DNA from: Breznakibacter sp047600785
GTDB lineage: Bacteria; Bacteroidota; Bacteroidia; Bacteroidales; Marinilabiliaceae
DNA: 64,000 nt
Assembly (NCBI GenBank): GCA_047600785.1
Contig: JASGKH010000002.1
Coordinates: 2,418,001-2,482,000, forward strand
Reading direction: 5' to 3'
Shown here: piece by piece, positions 31,854 through 41,644 of the stretch
Position numbering within the stretch: position 1 is the stretch's first letter
Layout of the letters: the number at the start of each line of letters is the position of its first letter
Position numbers and translations under genes: made by a program
Notes under the pieces: generated by a model
What the model saw: the letters and a program-made list of their open reading frames with translations, nothing else
The model's database searches: none
What the model was told of the DNA's origin: nothing

Positions 31854-34289
31854 ATGAAATACGGCTTTTTTGACGACGTAAACCGCGAATACGTCATCAC
31901 CAATCCACAAACACCCTGGCCCTGGATCAATTATCTGGGCAATGAGGACTTTTTCTCGCTCATATCGAACAGCGGCGGCGGCTATTCATTCTATAAAGAT
32001 GCCAAATTCAGGCGTATCACCCGTTACAGGTACAACAACGTACCCATGGATAGCGGCGGAAGGTACTTTTATATAAAAGACGGCGACACCGTTTGGTCGC
32101 CAGGATGGAAACCCTGCAAAACCGAACTCGACAATTACGAATGCCGCCACGGCATGAACTACACCGTTATTGCCGGTGAAAAGAACGGCGTAACTGCAAG
32201 GGTCCTGTGCTTTGTCCCCCTGAAAACATGGGCCGAGGTGCAAAAAGTAACCTTATCGAACCACGGCAGAGAAACCAAAAAGCTCAAACTGTTTTCATTT
32301 GCCGAATGGGCACTTTGGAATGCGGCCACCGATATGGAAAATTTCCAACGCAACTTCTCGACCGGCGAAGTGGAAATAGACGGATCTGTGATTTACCACA
32401 AAACCGAATACAAGGAGCGTCGCAACCATTATGCCTATTACTCGGTAAACACTCCCATTGACGGATACGATACCGACCGTGAAACGTTTTTTGGCCTTTA
32501 CAACGGGTTCGACGAACCACAAACCGTTTTGGAAGGCAAACCGCGCATGAGCGAGGCCCATGGATGGTCGCCCATTGCCTCGCACTACCTCGAAGTGGAA
32601 CTAAAACCGGGTGAATCGAGGGATTTTGTATTTGTACTTGGTTATGTGGAGAACAACGATGACGACAAATGGGAATCGAAAAATACCATCAATAAGACCA
32701 AGGCCAGGGCCACCATTGCCAAATTCGATACCCCGGCCAAGGTAGACGCCGCATTGGCCGAACTGAAAGCGTACTGGCACAAGCTACTGGGCATCTTCAC
32801 CATCGAATCGGGCGACGAGAAGCTGGATCGCATGGTCAACATATGGAACCAATACCAATGCATGATCACGTTCTGTTTTTCACGTTCGGCATCGTTCTTC
32901 GAGAGCGGGATTGGCCGCGGCATGGGGTTCCGCGATTCAAACCAGGATCTGATCGGTTTCGTGCACCAAATCCCCGCACGTGCCCGTGAACGCATCATCG
33001 ACATCGCCTCGACCCAATTCCCCGACGGCGGCTGCTACCACCAATACCAACCGTTGACCAAACGCGGCAACAACGACATTGGCGGCGGATTTAACGACGA
33101 CCCTATGTGGCTGATTCTGGGTACCACCAGCTACATAAAGGAAACCGGCGATTTTTCGATTTTGGACGAATCGGTCCCGTTCGACAACGACACGAGCCTG
33201 GCCCGTCCGCTGTTCGACCACCTGACCGTGTCGTTCGACCATGTGGTGAACAACCTTGGCCCCCATGGCTTGCCGCTGATCGGCCGCGCCGATTGGAACG
33301 ACTGCCTGAACCTGAACTGTTTCTCGAACGATCCCAACGAATCGTTCCAAACCACAGAAAACAAAACCGAAGGCTCGAAAGCGGAATCGGTAATGATTGC
33401 GGGGTTATTCGTGGTCTACGGACGTGATTACGTTGAATTGTGCCATAAACTCGGCAAAACCGGCGAGGCAGCCCGCGCCCAAAAACATGTGGACGATATG
33501 GTTGGAGCCGTGAAAAAACATGGCTGGGACGGCGAGTGGTTTTTGCGTGCCTACGACTACTATGGACGAAAAATAGGCAGCAATGACAACGAAGAAGGTA
33601 AAATATTCATCGAATCGAACGGTTGGTGTACCATGGCTGGCATCGGCGCCGAGGAAGGCCTGGTGGCAAAAGCTCTCGATTCGGTAAAAGAACGGTTGGA
33701 CTGCCAATACGGTATCGTCCTGAACAACCCCGCATTTACCAAATATTACATCGAATACGGCGAAATATCGAGCTACCCGGCAGGTTACAAAGAAAATGCA
33801 GGCATATTCTGCCACAACAACCCATGGATAATCATTGGCGAAACCGTGATAGGCCGCGGCAACCAGGCATGGGAATATTATAAAAAGATCTGCCCCGCTT
33901 ACCTGGAGGACATTAGTGATTTGCACAAAACGGAACCCTACGTCTATTCACAAATGATTGCCGGCAAAGATGCCTTCAAACCGGGCGAAGCCAAAAACAG
34001 TTGGCTCACCGGAACCGCCTCATGGAACTATTACACCATTACCCAATACATCCTGGGTATCCGTCCCACCTACGATGGGCTGCTGGTAGACCCGTGCATT
34101 CCCAAAGAATGGAAATCGTACAAGGTGAACCGCCACTTCAGGGGGACCACCTATCACATTGAGGTGCTGAACCCCCACGGTGTGAGCAAGGGTGTAAAAC
34201 GGATGCTGATTGACGGGCTGCCTGTTGATGGCAACGTCATTCCCGTCCTGCCAAAAGGCAACCATAATGTAACGGTCACCATGGGATAG
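31854..34289 (+). CDS. GH94 cellobiose phosphorylase
   Basis: An 811-residue cytosolic enzyme without signal peptide. It follows the GH94 plan: N-terminal beta-sandwich (MKYGFFDDVNREYVITNPQT, WPWINYLGNEDFFSLISNSG), linker, (alpha/alpha)6 barrel, and C-terminal jelly roll. GRADWNDCLN holds the catalytic acid Asp483, and GRGMGFRDSNQDLIGFVHQI and HNNPWIIIGET are family signatures. The reaction is cellobiose + phosphate to glucose-1-phosphate + glucose, which saves one ATP per disaccharide. The closeness to characterised cellobiose phosphorylases is clear by motif; cellodextrin or chitobiose specificity cannot be fully excluded. It follows the GPH symporter by 84 bp and is closed by a terminator. 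Confidence 0.93.
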   Translation: MKYGFFDDVNREYVITNPQTPWPWINYLGNEDFFSLISNSGGGYSFYKDAKFRRITRYRYNNVPMDSGGRYFYIKDGDTVWSPGWKPCKTELDNYECRHGMNYTVIAGEKNGVTARVLCFVPLKTWAEVQKVTLSNHGRETKKLKLFSFAEWALWNAATDMENFQRNFSTGEVEIDGSVIYHKTEYKERRNHYAYYSVNTPIDGYDTDRETFFGLYNGFDEPQTVLEGKPRMSEAHGWSPIASHYLEVELKPGESRDFVFVLGYVENNDDDKWESKNTINKTKARATIAKFDTPAKVDAALAELKAYWHKLLGIFTIESGDEKLDRMVNIWNQYQCMITFCFSRSASFFESGIGRGMGFRDSNQDLIGFVHQIPARARERIIDIASTQFPDGGCYHQYQPLTKRGNNDIGGGFNDDPMWLILGTTSYIKETGDFSILDESVPFDNDTSLARPLFDHLTVSFDHVVNNLGPHGLPLIGRADWNDCLNLNCFSNDPNESFQTTENKTEGSKAESVMIAGLFVVYGRDYVELCHKLGKTGEAARAQKHVDDMVGAVKKHGWDGEWFLRAYDYYGRKIGSNDNEEGKIFIESNGWCTMAGIGAEEGLVAKALDSVKERLDCQYGIVLNNPAFTKYYIEYGEISSYPAGYKENAGIFCHNNPWIIIGETVIGRGNQAWEYYKKICPAYLEDISDLHKTEPYVYSQMIAGKDAFKPGEAKNSWLTGTASWNYYTITQYILGIRPTYDGLLVDPCIPKEWKSYKVNRHFRGTTYHIEVLNPHGVSKGVKRMLIDGLPVDGNVIPVLPKGNHNVTVTMG

Positions 34290-34318
34290 GCACACATTTT
34301 TTCCACATATCTTCAAAT

Positions 34319-34357
34319 CCAAACGCGGAAACGGAGCTCCAATTTTTCCGCGTTTGG
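34319..34357 (+). terminator. Intrinsic terminator after GH94
   Basis: A perfect 13-bp stem (CCAAACGCGGAAA at 34319-34331 with its complement at 34345-34357, 13-base loop) followed by TTTACTTTT. It separates GH94 from the GH9 gene. Confidence 0.8.
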
Positions 34358-34434
34358 TTTACTTTTCGTTGGCATGTCCCCTCTCTATCGGCATCCATAC
34401 CGTCCTGATTTTTGAAACCTCCGACCAATCCAAT

Positions 34435-36153
34435 ATGAAGACCAATATCATCATACTTCTCATAAATGCATCGATCGTACTGAGCACAAGTTGTACGGCA
34501 CCCAAACATGCCATTGCCCCGAAACATGCCGGGCTGATTCTGGCCAACCAAGTGGGTTACGGCACCATGTATCCCAAACATGCATTGGTCCGCTGCCAAT
34601 CCAATAGTTTTGCAGTGACCGATACTTGCGGAAGGATCCTCTTTCGTGGACAAACGGGCGAAATGAATTACTGGCCGCATTCGGGCGACAGCGTGGCCGT
34701 AGCCGACTTCAGCGCTTTCTCGCAACCCGGCATCTATTATTTAACGGTGAACGATACAATAGTGTCCCACCCGATCTGCATTTCGTCCACCCCCTATGCC
34801 AAAGCAGGCAAGGCCGCCATCAAAGGTTTTTATTACAACCGCACGGCCATGCCCATTGATTCGGCATACGGAGGCAAATGGGCCCGTCCTGCAGGACATC
34901 CCGACACGGCGGTATACATCCACCCATCGGCCGCCACCAGACAACGGCCGGCCGGTACCGTGGTATCATCGCCTTTAGGTTGGTACGATGCCGGCGATTA
35001 TAACAAATATGTCGTGAACAGCGGTATAAGCACATACACGCTGCTGAAAGCGTTGGACGATTTCCCTGTATTTTTCGCAGACCAAAACCTTCAGATCCCA
35101 GAATCGGGGAACGCACTGCCCGATCTGCTGGACGAAACGTTGTTTAACCTCCGTTGGGTGATGACGATGCAGGATCCACACGACGGCGGCGTATACCACA
35201 AATTGACCAACAAGGACTTCGATGCGTTCGTCATGCCGCACCAGGCCACCGAACCCCGTTACATGGTGATGAAATCGACGGCGGCCGCTCTCGACTACGC
35301 AGCGCTGCTTGCCCAAGCTTCACGTATCTTAAAAAAATATGAAGCGCACCTTCCGGAGTTGTCCGACAGCTGTCTTACATTGGCCACCAAAGCATGGGCG
35401 TGGGCCATGGACCATCCGAACCAAATTTACCAACAACCTGATGACATCACCACGGGCGGTTACGGCGACGCGAACCTGGCCGACGAATGGTTTTGGGCCG
35501 CCACCGAACTGTGGCTCGCAACCCGCTCGCAAACCTATGCCGATGCGATGACCGCACACTACCAGCCTTGGGACGTGCCCGGCTGGGGCAACGTGGGACT
35601 ATTGGGGACATTATCGGTATTAGGGACAGGCATGGAAGATGCATCCCCCGTTGCCACGTTGCGAAGCGATTTTTTAACATTGGCAGACAGGCTCCTTGCA
35701 CAAGAAAATGCGTCTGCTTATCAAGTAAGCATCGACAAATTTGATTGGGGCAGCAATTCCGACGTCGCAAACCAAGGCATGGCAAAACTGGTGGCCTACA
35801 GGCTGACCAACGACAAAAAGTACTTACACTCGGCCATCCACGACGCTGATTACATTTTAGGCCGTAATGCCACCGGATATTGCTTTGTCACCGGTTTTGG
35901 GAGCAAACGCGTCATGCACATCCACCATCGCCCATCGGCGGCCGACGGCGTGACAGGTCCCATTCCCGGCTTTTTGGCCGGAGGCCCAAATCTGGCGGTA
36001 CCGGACGATTGCGGAACGGAAGTGGAACGGTCGGCGTATCCCGCAAAATCGTTTGTGGACGAAGCATGTAGCTATTCCACCAACGAAATAGCCATCAATT
36101 GGAACGCCCCATTGGTCTATTTGCTGAACGGGTTGACCAGCGAAACAAAATAA
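34435..36153 (+). CDS. GH9 endoglucanase/cellodextrinase lipoprotein
   Basis: A 572-residue protein. ATG 34435 opens a lipoprotein signal (MKTNIIILLINASIVLSTSC, Cys 20); upstream codons add nothing. An N-terminal Ig-like CelD_N domain (GLILANQVGYGTMYPKHALV) precedes the GH9 (alpha/alpha)6 barrel. Catalytic base motif: WYDAGDYNKYV (Asp185/Asp188). Catalytic acid: STNEIAINWN (Glu551). VMHIHHRPS and VTGPIPG are also family motifs. It would hydrolyse cellulose or mixed-linkage beta-glucan at the cell surface or in the periplasm, feeding the symporter and GH94 upstream. No carbohydrate-binding module or sorting domain is present, so soluble oligosaccharides may be the main substrate. Confidence 0.93.
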   Translation: MKTNIIILLINASIVLSTSCTAPKHAIAPKHAGLILANQVGYGTMYPKHALVRCQSNSFAVTDTCGRILFRGQTGEMNYWPHSGDSVAVADFSAFSQPGIYYLTVNDTIVSHPICISSTPYAKAGKAAIKGFYYNRTAMPIDSAYGGKWARPAGHPDTAVYIHPSAATRQRPAGTVVSSPLGWYDAGDYNKYVVNSGISTYTLLKALDDFPVFFADQNLQIPESGNALPDLLDETLFNLRWVMTMQDPHDGGVYHKLTNKDFDAFVMPHQATEPRYMVMKSTAAALDYAALLAQASRILKKYEAHLPELSDSCLTLATKAWAWAMDHPNQIYQQPDDITTGGYGDANLADEWFWAATELWLATRSQTYADAMTAHYQPWDVPGWGNVGLLGTLSVLGTGMEDASPVATLRSDFLTLADRLLAQENASAYQVSIDKFDWGSNSDVANQGMAKLVAYRLTNDKKYLHSAIHDADYILGRNATGYCFVTGFGSKRVMHIHHRPSAADGVTGPIPGFLAGGPNLAVPDDCGTEVERSAYPAKSFVDEACSYSTNEIAINWNAPLVYLLNGLTSETK

Positions 36154-36241
36154 TGCCCCCTTGTTGAGATGGGCCCACACATCGGCAGGCCCTATTTTCC
36201 GGCACATCGCGCCATTAACCGACCTGGTCCCTTACCTTATC

Positions 36242-36326
36242 AAATTCCCTCGGCATGGAAAAAAATTTCCTGCCGAGGGAATTTTTTTCCATGCCGTAAG
36301 AAATAATTTTCTTCGGCAGGAAAATT
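36242..36326. repeat. Cluster of mutually exclusive perfect stems downstream of GH9
   Basis: Stem 1: 36242-36255 pairs with 36271-36284 (14 bp, perfect). Stem 2: 36251-36267 pairs with 36280-36296 (17 bp, perfect). They share bases, so only one can form. A third segment, TCGGCAGGAAA (36313-36323), can pair with TTTCCTGCCGA (36266-36276) or form its own 7-bp hairpin (36305-36326). The rest of the 323-bp gap 36154-36476 holds no gene I can support. A terminator, an attenuator-like switch or a mobile palindromic repeat are all possible. Confidence 0.7.
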
Positions 36327-36476
36327 GGATTTTGGGGCCGTGCCTTTGGGATGATATACAAACCGGCAGACCGGATGTTTTTTGACAAAGCCGGACAAAC
36401 CGCCCAAACATGGCACATACCTTGTTGCAGGCAAACAACAAAATAACGTAGTCATATTTGAGTATATTTGCCACAA

Positions 36477-38465
36477 ATGAAAACACGACTCACCATACTT
36501 GCCATATGTGCGCTGTGGGCCCAACTGTCCCAAGCCCAGGAAGAACGTTTCGACGGACGCCCAAAGCAAACAACAGGAGAGGCACCCACCATTGCCAAGA
36601 AGATCAAAGTTTGGAAATTATCGGAAGGCTATACATTTGCCGATTCGTTGGAGAACGATACGCTGGTAACCGGGTTCCAACGTCACAATCCCATGCTGGC
36701 AAAAAATCCCATGTCAGTCTATACGGGCAATCTCGGGGCTCCTTACCAATCGATGGTGCTGGGGGAAATGGAATACGACCAGGACTTCATCTTCACCAAC
36801 GTACTTAAAATGTATTTTCCCGATCCTGACAATTTTTTGTTCTACAACACCACAGTCCCTTACACCAACCTGACTTACAGGACCGGAGGTCCTAAACGAC
36901 GTTCGGAAGAGAACATACGGGTCTTGTTCACCCAGAACGTGAACAAGCGGCTGAACGTGGGCGCAGTTTACAACCTGATGTCGTCGATAGGACGTTATGA
37001 TGCACAACGTGCCGACAATGAAATGGTACGATTGTTTTCGAGTTACGACGGCACACATTATTCGGCCAACCTGAACATTGCCATCAATAACGCCAACCAT
37101 TACGAGAACGGGGGCCTGGAGGATGAAGCCGCGATCTTATATCCCAACCAATACGGTTACAGCCAATCGGAGAACATACCGGTGAATTTTACATCGGCCA
37201 GGAACCGGATCAAAAACGTTAGATTCTTCTACAACCAGTCGTACACCATCGGATCAATTGCACCCGAAGACTCTACCGGTGAAAAAGCCCCCATACCTAT
37301 TGCCACGGCATACCATACGCTGGATTTCGACCGGTACAGCCGTATTTACAGAATAAACGACTTAACGTCTTATTACAGTGACGGATTTGACGATGCATTT
37401 TACCCAAACATATACGCCGACACGCTCATGACGCGCGACACGACCAAATATTCGGTCGTGAGGAACATGTTCCAGCTCAAATTCAACGAAGAGGCGAACA
37501 AATTATTAAGGTTCGGTGTCCGGGCCTATCTGCTGAACGAGATACAAACTTACCAGACCCAGCAGAAGCCCACCAAATTCTCTCGTGTCGACGATATCAG
37601 TTATCCCGAGTACCGACATGCCCGAAAAACCCAAACCTCAACGGCAGTAGGCGGACAGATATTCAAAAACCTGGGCGAGAACTTTTGGTGGAACGCAGGG
37701 CTCAAATTGTACGTGCAGGGGTACCGCATCGGTGATTCGGAGATAACGGGAAACCTCAACAGCCTGTTCAAAGTATGGAACGACACAGCCGGCGTATTTG
37801 CGTCGGGAGGGTTGTACCTCCAATCGCCGGGCCTGCTGTTTAACGATTATTATTCAAACCACTTCGAATGGCACCACAATTTTAACCGCGAAAAAACGGT
37901 AAAGGTGCGCGGAGGTATCCGTATCCCCACCAAACGCTTCGAACTGACCGGCGAAATCCGCCTGATAAACGATCATTTTTATTGGAACCAACAAGCCATG
38001 CCCGACCAATCGACCGGCGTGCTTAAGGCCATGGAAGTAAAACTGGGCCAGCATTTCAAGATAGGTGGTTTCAACAGCATCAACCAGGTATGGTGGCAGG
38101 CTACCAGCGACGCCGAAGTGATGCCGTTGCCGACGTTGGCCGCCTACACATCCAATTTTTACGAGAACGTGGCATTCAAAGTACTCCGGTTCCAGATAGG
38201 TTTCGACGTAAGGTATTTCACCGCCTATTACACGCCCGGTTACATGCCCGCCACCGCCCAGTTTTACAACCAGCAAACGCGTAAGGTGGGCGATTACCCG
38301 TTTGCCGACGTCTTCATTAACTTCCACTTGAAGAGGGCACGTATCGGCCTAAAGATGGACCACGTAAACCAAGGTTATCCCAACAACGACTATTTCCTTA
38401 CGCCGGGCTATCCTGCCAACCCGCGCAGCTTTAAAATAAGCGTGTCGTGGAATTTCTACGATTAA
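36477..38465 (+). CDS. Putative porin (Porin_10-like outer-membrane protein)
   Basis: A 662-residue protein with a signal peptide (MKTRLTILAICALWAQLSQA, cut after AQ), then alternating beta-strand patterns throughout and a terminal aromatic motif (ISVSWNFYD), as in outer-membrane barrels. The opening region (WKLSEGYTFADSLENDTLVT, FLFYNTTVPYTNLTYRTGG) fits the Bacteroidota putative porin family. ATG 36477 gives the best signal peptide; an in-frame start nine bases upstream is less likely. A TATATTTG box lies only 7 bases before the start codon. Cargo is unknown. Confidence 0.75.
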   Translation: MKTRLTILAICALWAQLSQAQEERFDGRPKQTTGEAPTIAKKIKVWKLSEGYTFADSLENDTLVTGFQRHNPMLAKNPMSVYTGNLGAPYQSMVLGEMEYDQDFIFTNVLKMYFPDPDNFLFYNTTVPYTNLTYRTGGPKRRSEENIRVLFTQNVNKRLNVGAVYNLMSSIGRYDAQRADNEMVRLFSSYDGTHYSANLNIAINNANHYENGGLEDEAAILYPNQYGYSQSENIPVNFTSARNRIKNVRFFYNQSYTIGSIAPEDSTGEKAPIPIATAYHTLDFDRYSRIYRINDLTSYYSDGFDDAFYPNIYADTLMTRDTTKYSVVRNMFQLKFNEEANKLLRFGVRAYLLNEIQTYQTQQKPTKFSRVDDISYPEYRHARKTQTSTAVGGQIFKNLGENFWWNAGLKLYVQGYRIGDSEITGNLNSLFKVWNDTAGVFASGGLYLQSPGLLFNDYYSNHFEWHHNFNREKTVKVRGGIRIPTKRFELTGEIRLINDHFYWNQQAMPDQSTGVLKAMEVKLGQHFKIGGFNSINQVWWQATSDAEVMPLPTLAAYTSNFYENVAFKVLRFQIGFDVRYFTAYYTPGYMPATAQFYNQQTRKVGDYPFADVFINFHLKRARIGLKMDHVNQGYPNNDYFLTPGYPANPRSFKISVSWNFYD

Positions 38466-38501
38466 ACAAACCCCTATCAACCAACCTATTGAATCATAAT
38501 A

Positions 38502-38534
38502 TTTGGAACTGGCACACAATAGTTCGTATCTTTG
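38502..38534 (+). promoter_or_regulatory. Promoter of the MltF-like gene
   Basis: TTTG (38502-38505), 21 bases, TATCTTTG (38527-38534): both boxes are perfect for the phylum. The start codon follows 25 bases after the -7 box. Confidence 0.7.
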
Positions 38535-38559
38535 AGGCCGAATCAAGACAAAAACGAAA

Positions 38560-39993
38560 ATGAAGCGAAGTTATTATTGGATAGCAATTTTGCCCTTGCT
38601 ATGGACAATGCAATCGTGCAATTGGCTAACCAAATTAACCGGTAGCGAAGACGAAGAGAAAACGATAGCCATCGATCTGGAAGAGATCCGCCAGCAGGGA
38701 AAACTGAAAGTGGCCATCGATTACAACTCCACCAACTATTTCATATACAAGGGAAAGCCCATGGGCTACCAACTGGAGCTATTGCAGGAACTCTGCAACT
38801 TTTTGTCGCTAAAACTTGAGGTGACCGTATCGAACGATGTGGAAAAGAATTTCGACAACCTCCTCTCCGGCGAGATAGACCTGATTGCCACCAACCTAAC
38901 CGTGACCAACGATCACGCCACCCAGGTAAACTTCACCGAACCGCACTGCTACACCCGTCAGGTTCTGGTACAACGCAAATATAACCGCGACGAAAAAAGC
39001 GGCCGTCACAAAGGGTTCAACGAATTGATCCGCAACCAACTCGACCTGGCCGGAAAAACCATTTACGTCCAAAAAAACACAACCTATTTCCAACGCCTCA
39101 AAACTTTGTCGAACGAAATCGGCGACAGCATCCACATCATCGAAATACCCGATTACGAATCGGAACAACTGATCGGATTGGTTTCCACGGGCGAAATCGA
39201 GTACACCGTGTGCGACGAAAACCTGGCACGTGTCAACCTTAATTTTTACCCAAACCTCGACATCGAAACGGCCATCAGTTTCCCCCAGAAAATCGCATGG
39301 GCGGTAAGACCCTCTTCGCCGCACCTGCTCGAAGCCGTCAACAATTGGATGATCGGCTTCAAAAAGACGGCGCGTTACGAAAAAATCTACCAAAAATATT
39401 TCCTTAACAAACGGTCGATCCACCTGACCGACATAAGTTTCAACTCGTTGAAAGGTGGCCAGGTATCGGTTTACGATGACCTGATAAAGGCCGAATGCAA
39501 AGGCATGGCATGGGATTGGCGACTGGTGGCTTCGCTCATTTACCAGGAATCGCGCTTTAGCAATGCCGCCGAAAGTTGGGCCGGCGCCCAGGGGTTAATG
39601 CAACTGATGCCCGAAACGGCCGAAAATTTTGGCGTAATGGATGTCTATTCACCCGAGCAAAACATCAAAGGCGGCGTAAAATTCCTAAAATGGCTGGACG
39701 AACGCCTGTCGCAAAGAGTCGAAGATCCCGACGAACGGCAGAAATTTGTGCTGGCGGCCTACAACGTGGGCATCGGACATGTGCTTGATGCCATTAAGCT
39801 GGCCGAAAAAAACGGGAAAAACCCCAAGATATGGGAAAGCAATGTCGATTACTACCTGCTGAATAAATCAAATCCTGAATTTTACAACGACCCGGTCGTG
39901 AAATTTGGCTTCTGCCGGGGAGAAGAGCCTTATCTGTACGTGAAAGAGATTATGGAACGGTACGAACATTACAAAAACGTGATGAAACACTGA
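38560..39993 (+). CDS. mltF: MltF-like membrane-bound lytic murein transglycosylase
   Basis: A 477-residue lipoprotein (MKRSYYWIAILPLLWTMQSC, Cys 20) with two domains. Residues about 45-275 are a solute-binding-protein family 3 fold (GKLKVAIDYNSTNYFIYKGK, LLSGEIDLIATNLTVT). Residues about 300-440 are the lytic transglycosylase domain with catalytic Glu330 in YQESRF, then AQGLMQLMP and AAYNVGIGH. MltF-type enzymes cleave peptidoglycan glycan strands, giving 1,6-anhydro ends, and the N-terminal domain binds muropeptides. Domain order and length match the family. Confidence 0.9.
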   Translation: MKRSYYWIAILPLLWTMQSCNWLTKLTGSEDEEKTIAIDLEEIRQQGKLKVAIDYNSTNYFIYKGKPMGYQLELLQELCNFLSLKLEVTVSNDVEKNFDNLLSGEIDLIATNLTVTNDHATQVNFTEPHCYTRQVLVQRKYNRDEKSGRHKGFNELIRNQLDLAGKTIYVQKNTTYFQRLKTLSNEIGDSIHIIEIPDYESEQLIGLVSTGEIEYTVCDENLARVNLNFYPNLDIETAISFPQKIAWAVRPSSPHLLEAVNNWMIGFKKTARYEKIYQKYFLNKRSIHLTDISFNSLKGGQVSVYDDLIKAECKGMAWDWRLVASLIYQESRFSNAAESWAGAQGLMQLMPETAENFGVMDVYSPEQNIKGGVKFLKWLDERLSQRVEDPDERQKFVLAAYNVGIGHVLDAIKLAEKNGKNPKIWESNVDYYLLNKSNPEFYNDPVVKFGFCRGEEPYLYVKEIMERYEHYKNVMKH

Positions 39994-40199
39994 GAAAACT
40001 GCTCCGGCGAAATAAGCAAGCATGGTCTCGCCAGAAAGATTTACTATAAAAAAGACGAAGAGACAAAAGATTTTGGAACAGAAAGACAAGGGGAAAGAGG
40101 GTTTCGGGCACACCCTCTAACCTAACGCCACTGGTCTAACACCGAACTATTTTCCTCCCTTCGGATTGCCCTCGCCCCCTTAACGAATCCATTTCCGTT

Positions 40200-41132
40200 A
40201 TGCCAAACCTCCCGTCAAAAATAACAACCCGCTTTGCCCCCACGCCAAGCGGTTATTTGCATATTGGCAATGTGTGGTCATTTGCCTTGACATGGGCTTT
40301 GGCCAAACGGCACCATGGAAAAATCAGGCTTCGCATCGACGACATTGACAACACGCGCTACCGGCCCGAATATGTAAAAGATATTTTTGAAACCTTGGAT
40401 TTTCTTGGTCTTGACTACGATCTGGATCCCCGGAATGTAGAGGAATTCGAGAAACAATACAGTCAACAACACCGATTGGAAAGATATGGCCACCTGCTTG
40501 AAGAACTAAAAACAAACGGAAAGCTTTATGCTTGCAACTGCTCGCGAAGCCAAATCAACGCCATGTCCCACAATGGGTTATACGAAAGAAAATGCACCCA
40601 TGCCCATATTCCGTTCGACCAGCCGAACGTAGCCTGGCGCATAAAAATTCCAAAGCCTTGCCCGATTACCGTGCACGACACATTTACAGGCCCGTCCATC
40701 CTCGATCTGAACCAAACCATGCCCGACTTCGTCGTGCAACGGAAAGACAAGGTCCCTGCCTATCAGATTGCCTCATTGGCCGACGATGTCGATTTCGATA
40801 TCAACCTGATTGTAAGAGGCGTGGATTTGATCGACTCGACGGCCGCCCAACTTTTTCTGGCCCGGGAACTTGGCCTTTGCAAGTTTGCCGATACCATATT
40901 TATACACCACCCCCTGATCATAGACGCCCGGGGAGAAAAACTCTCCAAATCGAAAGGTGACACCTCCATCCACTACATGCGTACACACGGGATGAAAGCC
41001 AGGGATATTTGGGCCGATTTGGCAAAAAAAGCAGGCATTGCCTCGACCGTGGTTCAAAATGCCAGCGATTTTGCCGACGCATTCAATCCCGGAATATCCC
41101 TTGCTAAAGATGCAGGTGTGGAAAACATATAA
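40200..41132 (+). CDS. GluQ-RS-like glutamyl-tRNA synthetase paralogue
   Basis: A 310-residue protein with only the catalytic half of a glutamyl-tRNA synthetase: FAPTPSGYLHIGN (HIGH-like motif at 21-24), LRIDDIDNTRYRPEYV, DFVVQRKDKVPAYQIASLAD and the KMSKS-type motif KLSKSK (247-252). The anticodon-binding domain is absent, as in GluQ-RS, which glutamylates queuosine in tRNA-Asp. Two cysteines and a His/Cys pair (YACNCSRS, ERKCTHAH) match the zinc site of that family. The 206-bp gap before it has no gene. Strict substrate identity is inferred from domain content. Confidence 0.82.
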   Translation: MPNLPSKITTRFAPTPSGYLHIGNVWSFALTWALAKRHHGKIRLRIDDIDNTRYRPEYVKDIFETLDFLGLDYDLDPRNVEEFEKQYSQQHRLERYGHLLEELKTNGKLYACNCSRSQINAMSHNGLYERKCTHAHIPFDQPNVAWRIKIPKPCPITVHDTFTGPSILDLNQTMPDFVVQRKDKVPAYQIASLADDVDFDINLIVRGVDLIDSTAAQLFLARELGLCKFADTIFIHHPLIIDARGEKLSKSKGDTSIHYMRTHGMKARDIWADLAKKAGIASTVVQNASDFADAFNPGISLAKDAGVENI

Positions 41133-41216
41133 AAACAAACAACCTCATTTCTATTTTTGCGTAACAGCTTTGGCATAATCATTGAACCGGAAATCACAGA
41201 CGCATTAAATAATACC

Positions 41217-41579
41217 ATGAAAAAATTAAAACTTTACTTACTGACATCCGTTATGCTATCAGCACTTTTGGTATCGTGCGAAGAAGAAACCGTTTACGAC
41301 GAAACCTTTCTTTACGGGAAATGGAAATCGGGAACGGAATATTACAGGTATTTTAACGATGGTACCGGCTATACATGGGATACGTCAGACGACGTAACCG
41401 AAGAGGAAGCCCAGGACTTTACATGGACGCTGGAAGCATCGGACCTCACCCAGATCCACATAATTGAAATGGGAGGTACCGTACCCAAATACTACACGGT
41501 GACGGAACTTACCTCCACCACGTTGAAATACAAAGACGATTTTGGCAAAAGCTTTTCGTTTTCCAAAGTATCGGATTAA
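41217..41579 (+). CDS. Small lipocalin-like lipoprotein
   Basis: A 120-residue lipoprotein from ATG 41217 (MKKLKLYLLTSVMLSALLVS followed by Cys 21) and a small beta-rich domain opening LYGKWKSGTEYYRYFNDGTG and closing LTSTTLKYKDDFGKSFSFSK. This pattern resembles the lipocalin-like small domains common in Bacteroidota lipoproteins. Function is unknown. Longer in-frame starts upstream lack signal character. Confidence 0.7.
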   Translation: MKKLKLYLLTSVMLSALLVSCEEETVYDETFLYGKWKSGTEYYRYFNDGTGYTWDTSDDVTEEEAQDFTWTLEASDLTQIHIIEMGGTVPKYYTVTELTSTTLKYKDDFGKSFSFSKVSD

Positions 41580-41644
41580 CCAATCTGCTTTTCACGGTTT
41601 CCATTTTTTCTCCACCTCACTTTTTTCAATTCTCACCGCATTTT

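Noticed and set aside
32937..33926. Antisense open frames opposite GH94
   Set aside because: They are mirror frames of a strongly conserved enzyme and contain no recognisable domain or plausible start signal.
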